The notes under the pieces were generated by a model. That model had not been told where the DNA came from and did not search any database. It saw only the letters and a list, made by a program, of their open reading frames with translations. A stretch of 11,944 nt of DNA from an uncultured Clostridia bacterium (GTDB lineage Bacteria; Bacillota; Clostridia; TANB77; CAG-508): positions 1 through 11,944 of the forward strand of contig CANRLE010000028.1 of assembly GCA_947631385.1 (NCBI GenBank), given 5' to 3'. Position numbers and translations under genes: made by a program. Within the stretch, counting starts at the first letter, position 1. The number at the start of each line of letters is the position of its first letter. Below, piece after piece: positions 1 through 5,823 of this stretch.

Positions 1-731
1 CGTTCAATGAAGTTGCCGATTCCCTCAAGAAAAGTGACCCGTATATGGTTCTCGCTGATTTTGATTCTCTTATCAATAATTTTATTATATGAAAGGGTCA
101 CTTCTGATGCATACTGGCTATATCCTTCTTCTCCAGCGGTTTCAACTACTTGTAAATATGGTAATCCACTTCCTCCCCAAACATTTACAGGAAGCTCTGT
201 TTTTCCTCCACTATTAGCATGAAAAAAAGCATTAATTGGTTGATTTTGATATGTAATAATCTTTCCTTTTGTTTCATTTACACATTGCTGAATTTTTTGC
301 CAATTACTTTCTCTTTTACTTTCTTCCCATCTTGCTAATCTATCTTCTTTTGAAATCCAAGCTTGGCAACAAGTCGAATCATCACAAATATCTGCATTTG
401 CATGTTTTGGATTTAATGCTTTATATACAGTATAGGTTCTAGCTACTATAGCTTGTGCTTTTAAAGCCTCCATTTCATAGTCTGCCGGCATTTCTGCTGA
501 AACAACATGATATAAATATTCATCAATGGCAACTTCCTCAACTGTTTCTGTTTTTTTATGTAATAACCTGATAGTTCCATATTTTTTATAGTCATATGTG
601 CTTTCTTCTACAGTATTATTTTCTTCTTTGACTTCACTTGAATTAGTTGGTATATCTATTTTTGTCAACATAGCTGGCAATAAAAAGCATATAAAAATAA
701 AGCAAAAAAAGTATAACAAAAACTTTTTCAT
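1..731 (-). CDS. spoIID: Stage II sporulation protein D, engulfment lytic transglycosylase (C-terminus cut by window edge)
   Basis: SpoIID cleaves peptidoglycan glycan strands in the SpoIID-SpoIIM-SpoIIP machine that drives membrane migration during engulfment. Reading from ATG at 731 the frame is open to the left edge, about 243 residues. An N-terminal hydrophobic segment (about residues 4-22) is a membrane anchor or signal. The SpoIID/LytB hallmark follows: EYLYHVVSAEMPA with the putative catalytic Glu80, then EALKAQAIVARTY. Further on are the NSGGKTE and WGGSGLPYLQVVET motifs. H110, C116, C121 and C122 match the spacing of the zinc site of clostridial SpoIID, with Cys where I recall a second His. 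The start is fixed by AAAGGAGG at 742-749. The gene begins 29 bp after spoIIAC with no terminator between them, so it probably shares the spoIIA transcript. The family assignment is secure; only the 3' end is missing. Confidence 0.95.
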   Translation of the reverse strand, partial: MKKFLLYFFCFIFICFLLPAMLTKIDIPTNSSEVKEENNTVEESTYDYKKYGTIRLLHKKTETVEEVAIDEYLYHVVSAEMPADYEMEALKAQAIVARTYTVYKALNPKHANADICDDSTCCQAWISKEDRLARWEESKRESNWQKIQQCVNETKGKIITYQNQPINAFFHANSGGKTELPVNVWGGSGLPYLQVVETAGEEGYSQYASEVTLSYNKIIDKRIKISENHIRVTFLEGIGNFIE

Positions 732-741
732 GAATTACTTT

Positions 742-749
742 CCTCCTTT
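742..749 (-). promoter_or_regulatory. Ribosome binding site of spoIID
   Basis: AAAGGAGG on the minus strand, 10 nt before the ATG at 731. It fixes the start of the left-edge gene and lies in the 29-bp gap after spoIIAC, where no promoter or terminator is visible. Confidence 0.8.
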
Positions 750-760
750 TGCTAAATATT

Positions 761-1493
761 TTAAGCTTCTATCAACTTGTTTCTCATATTTCCTAAAATT
801 CTTCTTTCTATTCTTGAAACTTGAACTTGTGTAATTCCTAAAATTTTTGCTACTTGTGCTTGTGTTTTTTCCTTATAAAACCTTAATAATATAATCTCTT
901 TGTCGCGTGTTTCTAAGTTCTGTATCAATTGTTTAATTGTTAGTTTATTTGTTATTATTTCTTCTTCATCTTTATCATCTGAAAGCATTTCTAATAAACT
1001 AATACAGTTTCCATCTTTTTGGTTAGTGTAAGTACTACTTTCTATTGATTCTACATTATTACTAGCTTCAAGTGCTAAAATAATATCTTCTTTTGAGATT
1101 TTCAGTTCTTTTGCTATTTGGTTTATTTCTATTTCTTCTCCTGTTTTATCAAAGTAGGCTTTCTGTAATTCTTTAATTTTTATGCTTAATTCTTTAATAC
1201 TTCTGCTTACTTTAACTGGTCCATCGTCTCTTATATATCGTTTAATTTCTCCTATCATATAAGGAACTGCATACGTTGATAACTTAACATCATAATTTAA
1301 GTCAAATCGTTTAATTGATTTTATAAATCCCATACATCCTATCTGGTATAAATCTTCTATTTCATATCCTCTACCACTAAATCTTTTTACAATACTCCAA
1401 ATAAGCCCATTGTTTTCTTTGATTAATTCTTCTAATGCTTTTTCATCTCCGTTCTTGGGCTCTTTTCATTGCCTCTATGTTATTTTCGTACAT
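761..1493 (-). CDS. spoIIAC: RNA polymerase sigma-F factor, with an apparent one-base frameshift near the 5' end
   Basis: Sigma-F is the first forespore-specific sigma factor. The longest intact frame starts at an internal ATG at 1333 (190 residues) and lacks the start of region 2. The true start is ATG 1493, 16 bp after the spoIIAB stop. From there the frame reads MYENNIEAMKRAQERR and stops at 1443-1445. The other frame, upstream of 1333, reads NGDEKALEELIKENN and then GLIWSIVKRFSGRGYEIEDL, the ordinary sigma-F region 2 sequence. Dropping one C of the CCC at 1457-1459 joins them as MKRAKNGDEKALEEL and gives about 243 residues, close to family length. Region 2 continues through LSTYAVPYMIGEIKRYIRDD, and region 4 with a helix-turn-helix lies near the C-terminus (LGITQVQVSRIERRIL). 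It is third in spoIIAA-AB-AC. It is either a sequencing error or a truly broken gene; the identity is not in doubt. Confidence 0.9.
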
Positions 1494-1509
1494 ATTTAAC
1501 CCTCATTCC

Positions 1510-1986
1510 TTAATCTTTTGTTATCATTTGAAATTCGTTTTCTTCATTTTCTATTTTAGGCTTAATTCTTTTACTCATTGTTATTTTAGTCCCTAGACCA
1601 ACAATAGATTCTACATCTAGTGTATCCATAAAGCTTTCCATAATTGTAAATCCCATTCCTGACCTCTCCAAATTTGGTTTTGTAGTATACAATGGTTCTT
1701 TTGCAATATCAACATTTTCAATTCCTTTTCCATTGTCTGAGATTTCTAAAATGACTTCATTTTCTTTTAAATGACCTACTATTTTAACAATACCTTGCTT
1801 ATTTTCATATCCATGAATAATGCAATTCGTTACTGCTTCTGATACTGCTGTTTTTATATCTGCTAATTCTTCAATTGTTGGGTCTAGTTGTGCTACAAAA
1901 GCTGCCACTGTTACTCTTGCAAATGCCTCATTACTAGATTTGCTAATAAACTCTAATTTCATTTCATTTTCAAAAATATCTTTCAT
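1510..1986 (-). CDS. spoIIAB: Anti-sigma F factor SpoIIAB (serine kinase)
   Basis: SpoIIAB holds sigma-F inactive before septation and phosphorylates SpoIIAA. It is a GHKL-fold ATPase/kinase. The 158-residue protein shows the N box EAVTNCIIHGY at residues 50-60 (Glu50, Asn54), the G1 box DNGKGI at 84-89, and a G2-type lid around residues 107-121 (ERSGMGFTIMESFMD). It is slightly longer than the roughly 146 residues usual in Bacillus, the excess being a charged C-terminal tail. The start at 1986 has AAAGGA at 1993-1998 with a 6-nt spacer. It sits 17 bp after spoIIAA and 16 bp before spoIIAC, the conserved operon order, which supports co-transcription and coupled stoichiometry of the partner-switching module. 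Confidence 0.97.
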   Translation of the reverse strand: MKDIFENEMKLEFISKSSNEAFARVTVAAFVAQLDPTIEELADIKTAVSEAVTNCIIHGYENKQGIVKIVGHLKENEVILEISDNGKGIENVDIAKEPLYTTKPNLERSGMGFTIMESFMDTLDVESIVGLGTKITMSKRIKPKIENEENEFQMITKD

Positions 1987-2003
1987 TTTTTATCCTTTCC
2001 TAT

Positions 2004-2339
2004 TTAAAATACTCGTGCATCTTGTTCAATGTCATGTGCAACTGGAATTAATTTTAAAATTCCACTCATTTCAAATATCTTTTTTACACTCTGTGTCAAT
2101 TTGCTGACTTCCAATTTAGCACCTATTATATTTGCAAATTTGTATCTTCCAATAATCATTCCTATTCCTGCACTATCCATGAAAGTGACACTATCAAAAT
2201 CAAATACAACTCTTTTAGGCATATATCTTTCCATTTCATAATCCGCTCTCCTCCTTATCTTTTGTACACTACAATCATCAATTTCATCTGTGATTTTAAA
2301 AACTAGAAGCTTGTCCTCCTCATAAAACTTTGACTCCAT
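2004..2339 (-). CDS. spoIIAA: Anti-sigma F factor antagonist SpoIIAA (STAS domain)
   Basis: SpoIIAA is the anti-anti-sigma factor. Its unphosphorylated form, produced by SpoIIE, binds SpoIIAB and frees sigma-F in the forespore. The 111-residue protein is a single STAS domain. The phosphorylation site lies in VTFMDSAGIGMIIGRYK, with Ser56 corresponding to Ser58 of B. subtilis. The start at 2339 is set by AAAGGAGGA at 2344-2352. It is the first gene of the spoIIA operon and is preceded by a promoter and two Spo0A-like boxes. Length and motif agree fully with the family. SpoIIE is not in the window. Confidence 0.97.
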   Translation of the reverse strand: MESKFYEEDKLLVFKITDEIDDCSVQKIRRRADYEMERYMPKRVVFDFDSVTFMDSAGIGMIIGRYKFANIIGAKLEVSKLTQSVKKIFEMSGILKLIPVAHDIEQDARVF

Positions 2340-2343
2340 AATT

Positions 2344-2352
2344 TCCTCCTTT
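2344..2352 (-). promoter_or_regulatory. Ribosome binding site of spoIIAA
   Basis: AAAGGAGGA on the minus strand, with 4-5 nt between it and the ATG at 2339. It is the strongest ribosome binding site of the spoIIA operon. Confidence 0.8.
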
Positions 2353-2365
2353 GTTTTTCTTTGCT

Positions 2366-2394
2366 ATTATAATACTATTACCATTTTTTTCCAA
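2366..2394 (-). promoter_or_regulatory. Promoter of the spoIIA operon, sigma-A-like
   Basis: On the minus strand, -35 TTGGAA (2389-2394; 4 of 6 match to TTGACA), a 17-bp spacer, and a perfect -10 TATAAT (2366-2371). Transcription would start near 2359, about 20 nt before spoIIAA. In B. subtilis this operon uses sigma-H with Spo0A. I see no convincing sigma-H -10 (GAAT) at the right distance, so the promoter class here is an inference. Confidence 0.6.
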
Positions 2395-2414
2395 GAGTAA
2401 AAAATGAGAAGTTT

Positions 2415-2440
2415 TGTCGATTTGTAAGAAGTTTTCGACA
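2415..2440 (-). promoter_or_regulatory. Pair of Spo0A-box-like sites upstream of spoIIA
   Basis: On the minus strand TGTCGAA at 2434-2440 is an exact match to the Spo0A box TGNCGAA. On the plus strand TGTCGAT at 2415-2421 is a one-mismatch box, inverted relative to the first. Both sit inside a 20-bp-spaced direct repeat of AGAAGTTTT (2407-2415 and 2427-2435). They lie about 56-81 bp upstream of the inferred transcription start. Spo0A~P is the known activator of spoIIA, so the placement fits. Binding itself is inferred. Confidence 0.6.
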
Positions 2441-2479
2441 AAAAAATTAAGGACTAGGAAATGATTCCTAAATCCTTAA
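2440..2479 (-). terminator. Rho-independent terminator of valS
   Basis: On the minus strand TTAAGGA (2473-2479) pairs with TCCTTAA (2447-2453), and TAGGAA (2465-2470) with TTCCTA (2455-2460). The loop is 4 nt (2461-2464) and a small internal loop separates the two helices. Seven U follow (2440-2446). The hairpin includes the end of the valS coding sequence and its TAG stop codon. The U-tract runs directly into the Spo0A-like box. Confidence 0.85.
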
Positions 2480-5081
2480 GCATTGTTTTATATTTTTCTA
2501 GTTTTGCTTTTTCTTCATCGATTTTGGCTTGTGGTGCTTTATTGATAAAGCCTGGATTTGATAGCATTTTTTCACATCTTGCTATCTCTTGTTCTAGTCT
2601 AGTTTTTTCTGCTTCTTTTCTCTTTCTTTCTTCTTCTTTATCTATTAAGCCTTCTAATGGCATATATAACTGTATTCCATCTGCTAAAATTTGAATTGCA
2701 TCTTCTGGGATTGCAGTTTTGTCCTTTTGTATTTTTAGACTTTTTCCAAATCCTAATTTTTCAATAAAGTCTTTTGTTTGTTCAATTTGTTCTGCATATT
2801 CCTCTGTTACAAATATTAATTCTGCTTTTTTTGATGGATGTATGTTTTTACTTGCTCTTATATTACGAATTTCTACTATGATTTCTTTTAATTTTTCAAT
2901 AAATTGTTCTTCTTTATCAAATGCAAATTCTCCTTTTGTTTCTGGCCATTTAGAAACCATTAATTCTTCATCACTGCATTGTACTAAATTACTGTATATT
3001 TCAGATGTTACAAAAGGCATGAATGGATGCAATAATTTCATGGTTGTTCTTAAAACATGGTTCAAAATCTCACTAACTGCTATTTTTACTTCTTCGTTTT
3101 CACTGTAGATTCTTGGTTTTACCATTTCTATATACCAATCACAAAATTCATTCCAAATAAAATTATATATCTTATCTAGTGCAACTCCCAAATCATAATT
3201 TTCTATATTTTGAGTTACTTCTGCTACTAATTTATTTAATTTATTTAATATCCACTTATCCTCTATAGCTAATAATGATGAATTATATTGATGAGTTTCT
3301 TTTATTTTTTTCTCATCTGGCATATTATTTATCACAAATTTAGCGGCATTCCATATTTTGTTTGCGAAGTTTGATGCTTGGTCTAATTTTTCTGGTAAAT
3401 AACGGATATCATTTCCCATTGTTGTGCCTGATAAAACAGAAAATCTTAAGCTATCAGCACCATATTGATTTATTACTTCAATTGGGTCAACTCCGTTTCC
3501 CAATGTTTTTGACATTTTTCTTCCTTGGCTATCTCTTACAATTCCATGAATTAGGACATCACTAAATGGTTTTTCTTTCATTACTTCTAATCCTGAAAAT
3601 ACCATTCTTGCTACCCAGAAAAATATAATATCATAGCCAGTTACTAAAACATTAGTTGGATAAAACATTTTTAAGTCTTCTGACTGCATATTTGGCCAGC
3701 CAAGTGTTGAAAATGGCCATAAGGCTGAGCTAAACCATGTGTCTAGTGTATCTGGATCTTGTTCTAATTTAGATGAACCACATTTTTCACATTTTTCTGG
3801 TTTCTTTTTTGCTACATTTGTATGTCCACATTCACTACAATAATAAGCTGGAATTTGATGTCCCCACCATAATTGTCTGGAAATACACCAGTCTTGAATG
3901 TTTTCCATCCAATTAAAATACGTTTTTTCATATCTTTTTGGTACGAATTTTACTTTATTTGTTCTTACCGCTTCGATAGCTGGCTCAGCTAATTCTTTCA
4001 TCTTAACAAACCATTGCTCTGAAATTTTAGGTTCAATTGTTGTTTTACATCTTTCACATTTTCCTACATTATGTGTATATTCTTCTTCTTTTACTAGTGC
4101 TCCTATTTCCTTTAATTTCTCTACAATTCGTTTTCTTGCTTCTAATAAGTCCATACCTTTATATTCTGGCACTAGATTTCCCATTTTAAAGTTCTCATCA
4201 AACACTTCAATTATGTCTAAGTTATGTCTTAATCCAGCTTGATAATCATTCATATCGTGTGCAGGTGTGATTTTTACGCAACCTGTTCCAAATTCTTTTT
4301 CAACAAAAGAATCTGCTATAATTGGAATTTCTTTATTCATAATAGGTAAAATACAAGTTTTTCCTATTAAATCCTGATATCTTTCATCTTCCGGATGAAC
4401 TGCTACTGCTGTATCTCCTAACATTGTTTCTGGTCTTGTTGTTGCTACTGTAATATACCTATCTTCTCCTTTTATCTGGTAACGAATATGCCATAAATGT
4501 GTATCTTCTTCATGATATTCTACTTCTGCATCAGATATTGATGTATTGCAGTTTGTACACCAATTAACCATTCTTGTTCCTTTATATATTAATCCTTTAT
4601 TATATAAATTAACAAATTGCTCTAAAACTGCATCAGATAATCCTTCATCTAAAGTAAACCTTTTTCTATCCCAATCACAAGAACATCCTAATTTTCTCTG
4701 TTGCTCTTGAATTGTTCCTCCATAAAGATGAGTCCATTCCCATGTTTCTTCAATAAATTTTTCTCTTCCAACATCTTGTTTTGTTTTTCCTTCTGCTTTT
4801 AGTTTTTGAACTACTTTCATTTCAGTAGAAATTGATGCATGATCTGTTCCTGGAAGCCATAAGGTATTATATCCTTGCATTCTTTTGAAACGAATTAGAA
4901 TATCTTGAATAGTTCCATCTAAAGCATGTCCCATATGTAGTTTTCCTGTTACATTTGGAGGTGGCATTACAATACAAAAACTTTCTTTTGTCTTATCCAT
5001 ACTTGGTTTAAAATAGCCCTCTTTCTCCCAGTGTTCATATAATTTTTCCTCAAAATCTTTTGGATTATATTTATCGTTCAT
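2454..5081 (-). CDS. valS: Valine--tRNA ligase
   Basis: ValRS charges tRNA-Val with valine and edits misactivated threonine. With the start at 5081 the protein is about 875 residues, normal for a bacterial ValRS. The class I signature HMGH is at residues 49-52 within PPPNVTGKLHMGHAL, and KMSKT, the second ATP-binding motif, is in the second half. The CP1 editing domain carries ATTRPETMLGDTAVAVHPED. A zinc-ribbon-like stretch (CSECGHTN, then CEKCGSSK) follows WWGHQIPAYYC. The C-terminus has the anticodon-binding helices and the coiled-coil tRNA arm with NPGFINKAPQAKIDEEKAKL. A longer reading from 5138 adds 19 lysine-rich residues, but GAGGA near 5090-5094 is well placed for the ATG at 5081. 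That ATG overlaps the stop of the small upstream gene by 11 nt, suggesting translational coupling. Both genes follow a T-box. Confidence 0.98.
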   Translation of the reverse strand: MNDKYNPKDFEEKLYEHWEKEGYFKPSMDKTKESFCIVMPPPNVTGKLHMGHALDGTIQDILIRFKRMQGYNTLWLPGTDHASISTEMKVVQKLKAEGKTKQDVGREKFIEETWEWTHLYGGTIQEQQRKLGCSCDWDRKRFTLDEGLSDAVLEQFVNLYNKGLIYKGTRMVNWCTNCNTSISDAEVEYHEEDTHLWHIRYQIKGEDRYITVATTRPETMLGDTAVAVHPEDERYQDLIGKTCILPIMNKEIPIIADSFVEKEFGTGCVKITPAHDMNDYQAGLRHNLDIIEVFDENFKMGNLVPEYKGMDLLEARKRIVEKLKEIGALVKEEEYTHNVGKCERCKTTIEPKISEQWFVKMKELAEPAIEAVRTNKVKFVPKRYEKTYFNWMENIQDWCISRQLWWGHQIPAYYCSECGHTNVAKKKPEKCEKCGSSKLEQDPDTLDTWFSSALWPFSTLGWPNMQSEDLKMFYPTNVLVTGYDIIFFWVARMVFSGLEVMKEKPFSDVLIHGIVRDSQGRKMSKTLGNGVDPIEVINQYGADSLRFSVLSGTTMGNDIRYLPEKLDQASNFANKIWNAAKFVINNMPDEKKIKETHQYNSSLLAIEDKWILNKLNKLVAEVTQNIENYDLGVALDKIYNFIWNEFCDWYIEMVKPRIYSENEEVKIAVSEILNHVLRTTMKLLHPFMPFVTSEIYSNLVQCSDEELMVSKWPETKGEFAFDKEEQFIEKLKEIIVEIRNIRASKNIHPSKKAELIFVTEEYAEQIEQTKDFIEKLGFGKSLKIQKDKTAIPEDAIQILADGIQLYMPLEGLIDKEEERKRKEAEKTRLEQEIARCEKMLSNPGFINKAPQAKIDEEKAKLEKYKTMLKDLGIIS

Positions 5082-5409
5082 CTTTATCTTCCTCTTTTCT
5101 TTCTGGATTTTTTTGCCATTCTTCTGGTATTCCTTCAAATGTTATTTTCTTTTCTTTGACTTTTACATATTTTTCAATATCTTTATCATCAATTTTTCCT
5201 GTTTCTATATATTGTTTCATTATTGTCCATAGTTTGTATAACATATCGTTTGGAATTGCATTAGGATTTAAATGTAAATATACATTTTTTTCTTCTTCTG
5301 TTAATTCTCTTTTTGTTGGTAAAATTATGAATTCTGATATTGCATTTCTCCTTTTTTCATTTCTTGACATTTCAACAAATACTTCTTTTCTTAACTTATC
5401 TTCTTTCAT
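5071..5409 (-). CDS. Small charged protein of unknown function, first gene of the valS transcript
   Basis: I do not recognise this 112-residue protein. It has no signal peptide, membrane segment or obvious catalytic motif. It is strongly charged and probably mainly helical. Visible landmarks are RNEKRRNAISEFIILPTKREL near residues 16-36, a central LHLNPNAIPNDMLYKLW, and a polar Lys/Glu/Asp tail ending in EEDKDER. An upstream ATG at 5415 lies only 2 nt from AGGAG, so the ATG at 5409, about 8 nt away, is the better start. A reading from 5448 would begin in the leader, just beyond the terminator U-tract. The gene ends 11 nt inside valS and lies between the T-box and valS, so it should respond to valyl-tRNA supply. 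Its reading frame, start site and coupling support a real gene. Confidence 0.75.
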   Translation of the reverse strand: MKEDKLRKEVFVEMSRNEKRRNAISEFIILPTKRELTEEEKNVYLHLNPNAIPNDMLYKLWTIMKQYIETGKIDDKDIEKYVKVKEKKITFEGIPEEWQKNPERKEEDKDER

Positions 5410-5446
5410 GTACATCACTCCTATCTCTATAATACATTTAAAAAAC

Positions 5447-5473
5447 AAAAAACTCGCCTATTATAAGGGCGAG
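5447..5473 (-). terminator. Intrinsic terminator of the T-box leader
   Basis: CUCGCC (5468-5473) pairs with GGCGAG (5453-5458) across a 9-nt loop, followed by six U (5447-5452), a G and more U. It is the OFF-state hairpin that competes with the T-box antiterminator and lies just before the small ORF. Confidence 0.9.
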
Positions 5474-5690
5474 CATATTTCTCACGGTACCACCTTAATT
5501 ATAATTTTTTACAAATTATATCTCTAGTAGCCTATAACGTGGCTTATACGGATATCTTACTTTTTTCTTTCAGAATACCAACTAAAAAAGCTACCTTCCA
5601 TTTACCTTTTCTTAAGAAGTTTTCAGCCTATGACTTCTTTTCTCTAAAAGTAAGTATAAATGTACTCCTCTTTTTTCTTGTTTTTATTTA
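5447..5690 (-). ncRNA. T-box riboswitch leader controlling the small ORF and valS
   Basis: On the minus strand the T-box core AAGGUGGUACCG (5485-5496) is followed by a terminator, as in aminoacyl-tRNA synthetase leaders. Upstream, GAGGAGUACAUU near 5660-5670 holds an AGUA of the Stem I S-turn. AAGAAGU/ACUUCUU forms an apical helix whose loop contains GCUG (5624-5627), the GNUG motif. GGAAGGUAGC (5590-5599) is the likely specifier loop: a GUA valine codon at 5592-5594 follows GAA plus one nt. In the T-box UGGN, N is U, which would pair with discriminator A73 as in tRNA-Val. Uncharged tRNA-Val should stabilise the antiterminator. The T-box class is clear; the specifier is my reading and not a folded model. 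Confidence 0.92.
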
Positions 5691-5698
5691 TATTTATA

Positions 5699-5727
5699 AT
5701 TATGCCACATATTTCATGAAAATGCAA
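5699..5727 (-). promoter_or_regulatory. Promoter of the T-box / valS transcript
   Basis: On the minus strand, -35 TTGCAT (5722-5727), a 17-bp spacer and -10 CATAAT (5699-5704), with TGG just upstream giving an extended -10. The start would be near 5692, giving a leader of about 280 nt to the small ORF. It fits the 5' end of the T-box Stem I. Confidence 0.65.
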
Positions 5728-5798
5728 GTTTTTTATCATAATTAAATAAATTATTTCAAATTTTTCAACTTTAAAACTACTTCCGCAAAATATTTAAA

Positions 5799-5819
5799 TT
5801 CAGTCCTACTTGTACTGAA
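5799..5819 (-). repeat. Inverted repeat just downstream of the DGR-like target gene
   Basis: TTCAGT and ACTGAA (5814-5819 and 5799-5804) can form a 6-bp stem with a 9-nt loop, a few bp after the TAG at 5824. It could be a weak transcription terminator, though no strong U-tract follows. In Bordetella-phage DGRs a hairpin sits just after the variable region, so it could instead belong to such a system. The role is open. Confidence 0.4.
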
Positions 5820-5823
5820 GATA

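Noticed and set aside
7..222. Plus-strand reading frames opposite the real genes, including 7-222, 598-834, 3898-4242, 5060-5527 and 11237-11566
   Set aside because: They lie antisense to conserved minus-strand genes or over T-box and promoter DNA, lack ribosome binding sites, and encode Leu/Phe/Ser-rich sequence typical of the reverse of A/T-rich coding DNA.
1443..1493. Programmed +1 ribosomal frameshift in sigma-F
   Set aside because: The shift point that restores the conserved protein is in GCC-CAA, before the UGA, with no slippery or stimulatory element like that of prfB. Slipping at AGA-UGA would lose the conserved NGD residues.
5082..5138. N-terminal extension of ValRS by 19 residues
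   Set aside because: The extension is only lysine-rich sequence read from within the upstream gene. The ATG at 5081 has a well-spaced GAGGA and aligns with the usual ValRS start.
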